From Ferruginibacter sp. (GTDB taxonomy: Bacteria > Bacteroidota > Bacteroidia > Chitinophagales > Chitinophagaceae): a DNA stretch of 5,092 nucleotides. A program made the translations under genes and the position numbers. The stretch covers positions 1 through 5,092 of the forward strand of contig JAGPDJ010000211.1 in NCBI GenBank assembly GCA_018057635.1, given 5' to 3'. The notes beneath the pieces are model-generated. The model saw only the letters and a list, made by a program, of their open reading frames with translations. It searched no databases and had not been told where the DNA came from. Positions 1-5,092 of this stretch are shown one piece after another (within the stretch, counting starts at the first letter, position 1; every line of letters starts with the position of its first letter).

Positions 1-616
1 CTTTGAAAGAGGAAGTCATATCTGGTAACAGGTCACATGGAGGCAATCCGCCACCCGGGCAAACACAGGTAGGGCAAACATATGTACCTGTAGGGGCACC
101 ACTGCCGCTGCTTGCTATTTGGCGTGGCGGGTTATTGGTGAATTCAATATATGCTGATGTAATAATACCTTCATCCGGCGAAGCAATATCTTCTATAATC
201 AGTTGCCAGGTACCATTCGGGTTTTGCCCGTTATTAAATGAACTCACATCTCCAGCTGGAAAGAATATACCGGAATAAGGTGGGATAGCGTTTGTAAATG
301 CAGTGCCATCCATTCCCAGGCAGGTGCCTAAAAAATTATCTCCGGCTCCACCGATATCCTGTATAAGTACAACAGATGTGCCGGCAGGCGATACCAGCCT
401 GATGTAAAGATCGGCATCGTAAGAATGTGTAATATTCAGGCATATATGCGCAACACCAAAATTCGTATCTATGGCAGCAGGTAAGCCGGATACATTGATG
501 GGGACAATAAAAGACTGATTATCAAGAATTGCCTGGTTGCCGGTCCAGGTAAAAGTTTGAGCTTTCAAAGTGTAAGAAAAAGCAAGAATTGCTAATAGTA
601 TAAATATTTTTTTCAC
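1..616 (-). CDS. Secreted protein with proprotein-convertase P-domain (partial, C-terminus outside window)
   Basis: Reading the reverse strand from GTG at 616 gives 205 residues and no stop before the window edge. Residues 1-20 are a signal peptide (VKKIFILLAI start, ...LKAQ end), so the protein is exported. Residues ~22-160 look like a P/Homo B domain: a hydrophobic strand at 56-62, SYDADLYIRLVSPAGT at 65-80, and the hallmark NGTWQLIIEDIASPDEG at 134-150, followed by a final strand ITSAYIEF. In this phylum P-domains are usually accessory beta-sandwich modules on surface or secreted proteins, often type IX cargo. A short Gly/Pro/Cys linker (C181, C184, C186, C194) leads to CDLLPDM at 194-200, which begins a second domain; lysyl-oxidase-like proteins sometimes carry a DLLPD motif, but too little is visible to decide. 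GTG was chosen because it begins the signal peptide and an in-frame TAA lies seven codons upstream with no ATG between. No catalytic domain is visible, so an enzymatic role is not claimed. Confidence 0.82.
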   Translation of the reverse strand, partial: MKKIFILLAILAFSYTLKAQTFTWTGNQAILDNQSFIVPINVSGLPAAIDTNFGVAHICLNITHSYDADLYIRLVSPAGTSVVLIQDIGGAGDNFLGTCLGMDGTAFTNAIPPYSGIFFPAGDVSSFNNGQNPNGTWQLIIEDIASPDEGIITSAYIEFTNNPPRQIASSGSGAPTGTYVCPTCVCPGGGLPPCDLLPDMTSSFK

Positions 617-635
617 CAGATAATTTTTAGGCCTT

Positions 636-667
636 TAAAAATAGTAAAAATTTATTATAGTACACAA
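636..667 (-). promoter_or_regulatory. Candidate Bacteroidota promoter of the P-domain gene
   Basis: On the minus strand, TTG (667-665) is followed after 21 bases by TATTTTTA (643-636). This matches the Bacteroidota sigma-ABfr layout TTG-N17-23-TAnnTTTG at every defined position except the final G. The predicted transcript would start near 630, giving a leader of about 15 bases before the GTG at 616. The region is very AT-rich, so a chance match is possible. Confidence 0.3.
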
Positions 668-730
668 TTCAGGCTTTATTGTTTTACCGCAAATACATTG
701 AAAACCAACCCAGACAGGTATTTGATGAAT

Positions 731-756
731 GATTTATTGCCTGGATTTATTGCCTG
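731..756. repeat. Perfect 13-bp tandem duplication in intergenic region
   Basis: GATTTATTGCCTG occurs twice back to back (731-743 and 744-756) with no mismatch. It lies in the 201-bp divergent gap between the P-domain gene and the small gene at 818. A simple slippage duplication is the most likely origin; a pair of regulator sites is possible. Apart from this repeat and the candidate promoter at 636-667, nothing else was recognised in 617-817. Confidence 0.85.
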
Positions 757-817
757 AATAAAATACCGGAACCAGTGAAATTTTTTCTTGGCATAGTTAT
801 TGTTTTTTTAATACAAC

Positions 818-1204
818 TTGAAAAACCCCGTTGCCATATTGCTTTTAACTGTTCATTTGTTAGCATATACAGATTTGGTACAGTTAATAAGGTTTCCTAA
901 CCTTATTAAGCATTATGAAACACATCATATAAAAAATCCCAAACTTTCATTTATTGATTTTCTTGTTATGCATTATGGCATTTGTATAGATGGTAATGCA
1001 GGCGAAGGACAGGAAGATATGCAGCTGCCTTTTAAAACGTTAGATATTCATATAATCGGAAATGCAATCATTGCACCTCCATTGTCACTGATCACAATCA
1101 TTCAGCCGGTTCGTTTTCATGAGCAATACATCAATTATTACATTGGTAATATTCCGGTTGCTATGAAAGAAAGTCTTTTACGTCCTCCTATTGCTTCATG
1201 CTAG
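818..1204 (+). CDS. Small conserved Bacteroidota protein, probable signal peptide/anchor, function unknown
   Basis: This 128-residue frame starts at TTG 818 and ends at TAG 1202-1204. The N-terminus is hydrophobic (PVAILLLTVHLLAY, residues 4-17), consistent with a signal peptide or membrane anchor. The body has FPNLIKHYETHH (26-37), LSFIDFLVMHYGI and DMQLPFKT, and it ends in a LLRPPIA-type tail. The arrangement of a hydrophobic N-terminus, LxxHYxxH, (L/I)xFxDFLxxHY and DMQLPFK matches, from memory, a family of short Bacteroidota hypothetical proteins often found beside heavy-metal RND efflux genes. No efflux gene is visible here. An in-frame TAA (809-811) leaves only two codons above the TTG, so TTG is the only start that keeps the hydrophobic segment. 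The His-rich segments could bind metal, but that is conjecture. The gene looks intact and stands alone, with non-coding DNA on both sides. Confidence 0.68.
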   Translation: MKNPVAILLLTVHLLAYTDLVQLIRFPNLIKHYETHHIKNPKLSFIDFLVMHYGICIDGNAGEGQEDMQLPFKTLDIHIIGNAIIAPPLSLITIIQPVRFHEQYINYYIGNIPVAMKESLLRPPIASC

Positions 1205-1225
1205 TTTACACGCTTTCTCTTTGTT

Positions 1226-1260
1226 CCGTATAATGCTCACTGAGCAGTAAATTATTACGG
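1226..1260 (+). terminator. Imperfect hairpin downstream of the small gene (weak terminator candidate)
   Basis: CCGTATAAT (1226-1234) pairs with ATTATTACGG (1251-1260) over nine base pairs, with T1255 bulged. Inside it GCTC-ACT-GAGC (1235-1245) forms a second short stem. It begins 21 bases after the stop of the 818-1204 gene. No U-tract follows, so it does not fit a classic Rho-independent terminator and may only be a 3'-end structure. The rest of the gap (1261-1355) shows no convincing promoter for the next gene. Confidence 0.3.
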
Positions 1261-1355
1261 ATGTTATCCTATTGTGCCGTTGCTAATCAAATACCGTTTC
1301 ATTGAATGAAGCCATCATTGCTTTGTTCATAGCATAACTTAAAAACAATACTGAT

Positions 1356-3398
1356 ATGAAAATCAAACTTATAATAATAGCATGCCTGTTATTTTTGGGA
1401 GCAGTATTCTTTATTGCATGTGAACATGAGATCCCGCAGGATTTCTGTTCAACTGATCCTATTACACTCACCATTGCTAAAACAGATGCTTCCAACAATC
1501 AGAATAACGGGATCATTGTTGCAACCGCAGCCGGGGGCAATGGGTTTCAATATAGCCTGAATGGTTCTGCTTATTCAGATAATGGCGAATTTACCGGCCT
1601 TGAACCTTATACAAGTTACCGGGTTGTAGCCAGAAATTCCTGGGGTTGCATAGATACGGCTGTTGTTGACATCGGGGTTACAGTTCCACCGGATCCTTGT
1701 AACGGTACAACAATTTCTGTAAGTATAACCAAAACCAATGCATCTCCCAACCAGTCTAACGGTACCATTTCAGTTGCTGCAAGTCCTGCTGGTACATATA
1801 CATATAGCCTTAATAACAGCGCCTTTCAGCCAATCGGGAATTTTATAGGCCTGGCAGCAGGTGTATATACTGTATCAGCTAAAAATGCCAATGGCTGTAT
1901 AGGTACCGCACAGGCAACTATTGGTGTAACTGACCCTTGCGCCGGTGTAACCGTTGCCGTTAGTACAACTAAAGTTGACCCAACTACAGGCCAGTCGAAT
2001 GGCTCAATAACTGCCACAGCTACCGGTGGTACAGGGTTTACTTACAGCCTTAATAACGGTGCTTTTCAAACAAGTGGAACATTCACAGGCCTTGTTACCA
2101 GCAATTATACGGTTACAGCAAAAAATTCAAATGGCTGTACCGGTGTAATTTCAGTTGCTTTAGGATCATCTAATCCATGCACCGGTGTTACGGTTGTTGT
2201 TTCAGCTACCAGCACAAACCCAACTACAGGACAGTCAAATGGTTCTATAATAGCCTCGGCCACTGGAGGTACAGGATTCACTTATAGTCTTAATAACGGT
2301 GCTTTCCAGGCAAGCGGAACATTTACCGGTCTTGCTTCAGGAAATTATACGCTAACAGCAAAAAATTCAAATGGATGCACAGGCGTAAAGACCATCGCTT
2401 TAGGTTCAACCAATCCTTGCGCCGGGGTTAACATCGTGGTTTCTTTAACCAAGGTTGATCCTGTATTGGGACAATCAAATGGGTCTATAACGGCTACAGC
2501 CTCCGGTGGAACTGGTTTTACATACAGCCTTAATTCAGGTGCATACCAGGCTGGCGGATCATTTGCTTCACTAGCAGCAGGCACATATACGGTTACTGCA
2601 AAAAGTTCAAATGGATGTATTGGATCTGCTACCGTTACATTAACCGGTGTAAATCCTTGTACAGGGGTAACCATTACTGTTAGTGCAACCAAGGTAAACC
2701 CAACCGGCACACTTTCAAATGGATCTGTTACTGCTACAGCTACCGGCGGAACCGGGTTTACATATAAACTGAATAGCGGGGCCTTCCAGGCAAGCGGTAC
2801 TTTTTCCGGGCTGGCTGCCGGTACTTATACAATAACTGCTAAAAGTTCGGCAGGTTGTCTCGGTACAACTACGGTAACACTAACGGCAACGAATAACTGT
2901 ACAAGTACAGTGATCAATCTAACATCAGTAGTTGTTAATGTAATGCCTTGCGCAACGCCGGCTGCAAACGGAAAAATTACAGTTACGGCATCCGGATCTT
3001 CAGGCTTTACTTATAATATCAATGGCGGGGCTTACCAGGTCGGGAATGTATTCAGCAACCTGGCTGCAGGTAATTTCACGGTTGGGGTAAAAGACCTGAA
3101 TGGGTGCACAAAAACTGTTGCTGCTACAGTTGGAACAGCTGCAAAAGGTCCTTTGTTTACAGATGTCCGTGCATTGATAACCAGCCGGTGCGGCGGGTCA
3201 AACTGTCATATGAGCGGGGGTAATAAAGCAGGATACAATTTTGACAACGATTGCAGTATTGTTACAAAATGGAGTCCTATTTACAATTCATGCGTCACTT
3301 CCAACAGTATGCCAAATTCTCCTCAACCACAATTAACAGCTGCGGAGAAACAGAAAATTACAAATTGGGTAAATGCCGGCCATACTTATGGTAATTAA
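1356..3398 (+). CDS. SprB-repeat lipoprotein with C-terminal cytochrome-c-like domain
   Basis: The 680-residue product starts with a lipoprotein signal: a hydrophobic core at 4-20 and FIAC ending at C22, followed by acidic EHE. It should be lipid-anchored in the envelope, possibly surface-exposed. Residues 31-598 are seven SprB-type repeats, each opening with Cys and carrying NGSI, GGTGFTYSLN, GAFQ, GLAAGTYTVTAK and NGC. Units start at C31, C115, C195, C275, C355, C435 and C515; the middle five are exactly 80 residues, the first and last 84. Residues 599-680 form a small domain with C612-GGSN-C617-H618 (CX4CH), a possible axial Met in SMP (M652), extra cysteines C633 and C646, and the terminal helix pattern ITNWVNAG typical of cytochrome-c-like proteins. 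SprB repeats were named for the Flavobacterium gliding adhesin. There is no type IX C-terminal sorting tail. Haem binding is unproven, because CX4CH is rare, although it occurs in Desulfovibrio cytochrome c3. ATG 1356 is the natural start of the signal peptide. The cytochrome lipoprotein gene lies 59 bp downstream. Confidence 0.85.
   Translation: MKIKLIIIACLLFLGAVFFIACEHEIPQDFCSTDPITLTIAKTDASNNQNNGIIVATAAGGNGFQYSLNGSAYSDNGEFTGLEPYTSYRVVARNSWGCIDTAVVDIGVTVPPDPCNGTTISVSITKTNASPNQSNGTISVAASPAGTYTYSLNNSAFQPIGNFIGLAAGVYTVSAKNANGCIGTAQATIGVTDPCAGVTVAVSTTKVDPTTGQSNGSITATATGGTGFTYSLNNGAFQTSGTFTGLVTSNYTVTAKNSNGCTGVISVALGSSNPCTGVTVVVSATSTNPTTGQSNGSIIASATGGTGFTYSLNNGAFQASGTFTGLASGNYTLTAKNSNGCTGVKTIALGSTNPCAGVNIVVSLTKVDPVLGQSNGSITATASGGTGFTYSLNSGAYQAGGSFASLAAGTYTVTAKSSNGCIGSATVTLTGVNPCTGVTITVSATKVNPTGTLSNGSVTATATGGTGFTYKLNSGAFQASGTFSGLAAGTYTITAKSSAGCLGTTTVTLTATNNCTSTVINLTSVVVNVMPCATPAANGKITVTASGSSGFTYNINGGAYQVGNVFSNLAAGNFTVGVKDLNGCTKTVAATVGTAAKGPLFTDVRALITSRCGGSNCHMSGGNKAGYNFDNDCSIVTKWSPIYNSCVTSNSMPNSPQPQLTAAEKQKITNWVNAGHTYGN
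1446..3149 (+). repeat. Seven in-frame tandem repeats (~240-252 bp) encoding SprB-like units
   Basis: Units begin at 1446, 1698, 1938, 2178, 2418, 2658 and 2898, and the last ends at 3149. The period is exactly 240 bp for the five central units and 252 bp for the two edge units. Some DNA blocks are conserved in register: GCAAAAAATTCAAATGG occurs at 2118 and again 240 bp later at 2358. The third and fourth units are the most alike, while the first, second and seventh are more diverged. Many differences between units are at third codon positions, so the array is old and selected as protein rather than a recent amplification. Confidence 0.88.
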
Positions 3399-3408
3399 TA
3401 ATTAATCC

Positions 3409-3439
3409 GATACCGGGTATCACTTTGATATCCGGTATC
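3409..3439 (+). terminator. Strong hairpin between the SprB-repeat gene and the cytochrome gene (terminator/attenuator or double operator)
   Basis: GATACCGGGTATC (3409-3421) pairs with GATATCCGGTATC (3427-3439) over 13 bp with one G-U wobble and a five-base loop (ACTTT). It begins 10 bases after the TAA at 3396-3398 and ends 18 bases before the next ATG. Only ATTT follows the stem, so the U-tract is short; partial termination, 3'-end protection or processing are all possible. Each arm is itself nearly palindromic around GATACCGGTATC, so the site could instead be two dyad operator half-units 18 bp apart. Confidence 0.55.
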
Positions 3440-3457
3440 ATTTAAAATGAACCAAAC

Positions 3458-3853
3458 ATGAATAAAATAAGAATAAATAAAAACCATATTTTAATGCTTC
3501 CGGGAATGCTGGCGGTATTATGGCTGTCATCCTGTTATTATGATAAAGCCGACCTGCTCTATCCCCAGTCAGCATCACCTTGCGATACAGTAAATGCTAT
3601 TTCATATTCGCAGAAAGTTGTTCCAATGTTTCAACAATATTGCTATGGATGCCATAGCGGGGGAAATCCTTCCGGAGGTATAGCAATGGGTACTTATGAA
3701 ACAGATAAAGCCATTGCACTAAATGGCAAGTTGTATGGTACTATTACTTATGCAAATGGTTATTCACCAATGCCGGAAGGAATGGGGCGATTATCAGATT
3801 GCCAGATTGCTATCATAAAAAAATGGATCGACAACAATACACCAAACAATTAA
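3458..3853 (+). CDS. c-type cytochrome lipoprotein (single haem, CXXCH)
   Basis: The 131-residue product has a lipoprotein signal with the lipobox LSSC ending at C26, so it should be a lipid-anchored envelope protein. The mature part begins YYDKADLLYP, a leader seen, from memory, in many Bacteroidota cytochrome lipoproteins. The haem-c attachment motif is C62-Y-G-C65-H66. A likely sixth ligand is Met in SPMPEGM (M105 or M109), and a closing helix IAIIKKWIDNN follows. C42 and C115 are additional and could form a disulfide. About 90 residues after the lipid anchor is normal for a minimal class I-like cytochrome domain. The expected role is one-electron transfer in the periplasm or at the outer membrane; the partner is unknown. 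ATG 3458 directly precedes the basic start of the signal peptide. The next gene begins 14 bp after this stop, which indicates co-transcription. Confidence 0.88.
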   Translation: MNKIRINKNHILMLPGMLAVLWLSSCYYDKADLLYPQSASPCDTVNAISYSQKVVPMFQQYCYGCHSGGNPSGGIAMGTYETDKAIALNGKLYGTITYANGYSPMPEGMGRLSDCQIAIIKKWIDNNTPNN

Positions 3854-3867
3854 ACCGCTTTAAAATC

Positions 3868-4314
3868 ATGAATAGAAAAACCGTCAAAATTTCATTTGTT
3901 TCTGTGATCGTGATCATTGCCGGGGTTGTTTATTTCACCATGAGTGAATACCGGCGCAAGCATAAGGATATTGCTGATATCCCTGAATCATTTTCACTGA
4001 ACAGCAATGAAATTATTAATTCATTTTCCACCAATGAAAAATCAGCATATAAAATGTACCTGGATAAAGTTATGTCGGTTAGGGGTACAGTGAAATCAAT
4101 TTACCGGGATGTTGGTGGGGCATGTACCATCGTACTTGGTAATGATACATCCATGACATCAGTAAGGTGCAGTTTAGACAGTAACCATACTGATGGAATT
4201 GCTTTAATAAAACCCGGTGCAGATATTTTAATAAAAGGGATTTGTACCGGCTACAATGCCGATGAACTGCTGGGCTCAGATGTGGTTTTGAACAGGTGTG
4301 CTATAAAAAATTAA
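3868..4314 (+). CDS. Membrane-anchored OB-fold protein, tRNA_anti-like family
   Basis: The product is 148 residues from ATG 3868. One transmembrane segment lies at about 8-24 (ISFVSVIVIIAGVVYF), followed by the basic stretch EYRRKHK. The soluble part starts with SFSTNEKSAYKMYLDKVMSV (52-71) and continues as alternating beta strands: VRGTVKSI, CTIVLG, VRCSL, ADILIKGICTGY, and a final VVLNRC. This fits the 'tRNA_anti-like' OB-fold family of Bacteroidota. Despite that name, no tRNA binding is implied for an exported single-domain protein. Four cysteines (C86, C101, C126, C144) sit in or near strands and may form disulfides. The frame stays open upstream to 3799, but that longer version overlaps the cytochrome gene and puts a polar stretch before the membrane helix, so ATG 3868 is preferred. 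It lies 14 bp after the cytochrome stop and 23 bp before the YceI-family gene. Its role is unknown; it may be a structural or assembly partner. Confidence 0.78.
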   Translation: MNRKTVKISFVSVIVIIAGVVYFTMSEYRRKHKDIADIPESFSLNSNEIINSFSTNEKSAYKMYLDKVMSVRGTVKSIYRDVGGACTIVLGNDTSMTSVRCSLDSNHTDGIALIKPGADILIKGICTGYNADELLGSDVVLNRCAIKN

Positions 4315-4337
4315 TTCTATTAACTTAATCAATTGAA

Positions 4338-4895
4338 ATGAAAAAAATATTTGTTTTTACTGTGTTCATGGTTACATATTCTACCATCTGTGCACAGGAT
4401 AAATTCTTTACAAAAAACGGGAAGGTTCTTTTTGATGCAACAGTGGCTGCATCACCTGAAAAAATTGAGGCCATAAATAATACAGTTACTTGTGTAATAG
4501 ACATCAAAACCGGCAATATTCAGTTTTCACTGCTTATGAAAGGTTTCCAGTTTGAAAGAGCATTGATGGAAGAGCATTTTAATGAGAATTATGTGGAAAG
4601 CAGTAAGTATCCTAAAGCAGAGTTTAGAGGAATAGTCAACAATATTTCCGCAGTCAATTTTAATAAGGATGGTGCAAATACGGTAAAAGTAAAAGGTATT
4701 CTAAAAATGCACGGTGAATCAAAAGAAATTGAAACCGAAGGTAAGCTCAACATCAAAGCAGGAAAAATTACTGCAATGGCGATTTTTCCGGTACAGTTTT
4801 CAGACTACAGGATTTCAATCCCCAAAATCGTATCAGACAAAGTAGCTAAAGTAGCCAGGATAGAAATTGAATGCCAGTTAGATCCTTTAAAATAG
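4338..4895 (+). CDS. Secreted YceI-family protein
   Basis: The 185-residue product has a signal peptide (MKKIFVFTVF start, cleavage likely within ICAQDK near residue 19-20), so it is periplasmic or secreted. The mature part has the YceI lipocalin-like pattern: KNGKVLFDATV (26-36), a strand around 61-68 (IQFSLLMK), FERALMEEHFNENYVESSKY and PKAEFRG (to 98), a GILKMHGESKEIETEG strand pair (120-135), and the C-terminal DYRISIPKIVSDKVAKVARI (157-174). YceI relatives form an eight-stranded barrel that binds long isoprenoids such as polyprenyl chains or quinones, so a lipid or quinone ligand is plausible but not shown. Length is normal for the family. It lies 23 bp after the OB-fold gene and 36 bp before the next gene, which supports one operon with the cytochrome. 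The start follows AT-rich sequence with no Shine-Dalgarno. Confidence 0.92.
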   Translation: MKKIFVFTVFMVTYSTICAQDKFFTKNGKVLFDATVAASPEKIEAINNTVTCVIDIKTGNIQFSLLMKGFQFERALMEEHFNENYVESSKYPKAEFRGIVNNISAVNFNKDGANTVKVKGILKMHGESKEIETEGKLNIKAGKITAMAIFPVQFSDYRISIPKIVSDKVAKVARIEIECQLDPLK

Positions 4896-4931
4896 AAAAA
4901 ATTAATATCTGTTATTAGTTAAAACAACATT

Positions 4932-5092
4932 ATGAAAAGAAAATATTTATATATAACAGGATTTATATGCTGTATCATGTTATTTCAAACTGTACGTGCG
5001 CAGGATGATCTGCTGGCACTTGTTGGCAAGGATAAACCCAAAAAAGAAAGAGTGAAGTATGCTTTCAAATCTCCCCGTGTGATCAATAGCCA
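4932..5092 (+). CDS. Probable DUF5777-type outer-membrane beta-barrel protein (partial, N-terminus only)
   Basis: ATG 4932 opens a frame that runs to the right edge, giving 53 complete codons plus two bases. Residues 1-24 are a signal peptide (MKRKYLYITGF..., ending TVRAQ), so the protein is exported. The visible mature start is DDLLALVGKDKPKKERVKYA, then FKSPRVINS. DDLLALV near the N-terminus followed by a basic linker and a F+(S/T)xRVIN motif matches my recollection of DUF5777 family proteins, predicted beta-barrels found beside YceI and cytochrome genes in Bacteroidota. The barrel itself is outside the window, so the call rests on about 30 mature residues. It starts 36 bp after the YceI-family gene, with no terminator-like structure between. 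Confidence 0.62.
   Translation, partial: MKRKYLYITGFICCIMLFQTVRAQDDLLALVGKDKPKKERVKYAFKSPRVINS

Noticed and set aside
3..278. Plus-strand open frame of 91 codons
   Set aside because: It lies entirely opposite the P-domain gene, whose signal peptide and P-domain motifs are clear; the plus-strand product has no recognisable feature.
1283..1498. Minus-strand open frame overlapping the start of the SprB-repeat gene
   Set aside because: It is antisense to the lipoprotein signal and first repeat, and its product shows no family motif.
1826..2710. Two minus-strand open frames inside the repeat array (1826-2017 and 2345-2710)
   Set aside because: Both are mirror-image frames caused by the periodic composition of the SprB repeats; their products repeat in step with the array.
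1446..3149. CRISPR-like or non-coding tandem array
   Set aside because: The 240-bp units are in frame, encode SprB motifs and differ mainly at synonymous sites; there are no short repeats with unique spacers.
3447..3461. Tiny leader frame (Met-Asn-Gln-Thr) whose TGA overlaps the cytochrome ATG
   Set aside because: Four codons in AT-rich DNA are expected by chance, and there is no supporting signal for translational coupling.
3799..3867. Longer N-terminus for the OB-fold gene
   Set aside because: It would overlap the cytochrome gene by 55 bases and place a polar stretch before the membrane segment; ATG 3868 gives a normal anchor.
4325..4516. Minus-strand open frame over the start of the YceI-family gene
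   Set aside because: It is antisense to a clear signal peptide and YceI domain.

Overview
The window looks like chromosomal DNA of a Bacteroidota bacterium, most likely in or near the Chitinophagaceae/Sphingobacteriales. The reasons are AT-rich intergenic DNA, start codons without a Shine-Dalgarno sequence, signal peptides ending in ...AQ, one Bacteroidota-type promoter candidate, and protein families typical of that phylum (SprB repeats, a DUF5777-like protein, YY-type cytochrome lipoproteins). The genus is inferred from protein style, not from a marker gene.

Layout. Positions 1-616 (minus strand) hold the N-terminal part of a secreted protein with a proprotein-convertase P-domain; it runs off the left edge. 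A 201-bp divergent intergenic region follows, with a candidate promoter for that gene and a perfect 13-bp tandem duplication. At 818-1204 (plus) is a small, uncharacterised membrane or secreted protein with a TTG start. An imperfect hairpin lies in the next 151-bp gap. At 1356-3398 is a 680-residue lipoprotein: seven SprB-like repeats (the central five exactly 80 residues each) and then a small cytochrome-c-like C-terminal domain with a CX4CH motif. A strong 13-bp hairpin separates it from four closely spaced genes: a CXXCH c-type cytochrome lipoprotein (3458-3853), a membrane-anchored OB-fold 'tRNA_anti-like' protein (3868-4314), a secreted YceI-family protein (4338-4895), and the start of a probable DUF5777 beta-barrel protein (4932 to the right edge).

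How they may work together. Gaps of 14, 23 and 36 bp on one strand suggest that the last four genes form one operon. The 680-residue lipoprotein is 59 bp upstream, with the hairpin between, and may be co-transcribed with attenuation. All five products carry export signals or a membrane anchor. Two carry candidate haem-c sites, one belongs to a family that binds isoprenoid lipids, and one may be an outer-membrane barrel. The set reads as an envelope redox or lipid-carrier module with a long, cysteine-stapled stalk holding a putative haem domain. That functional reading is inference; the domain calls come from motifs visible in the sequence. The P-domain gene and the small 818-1204 gene appear unrelated to this module.
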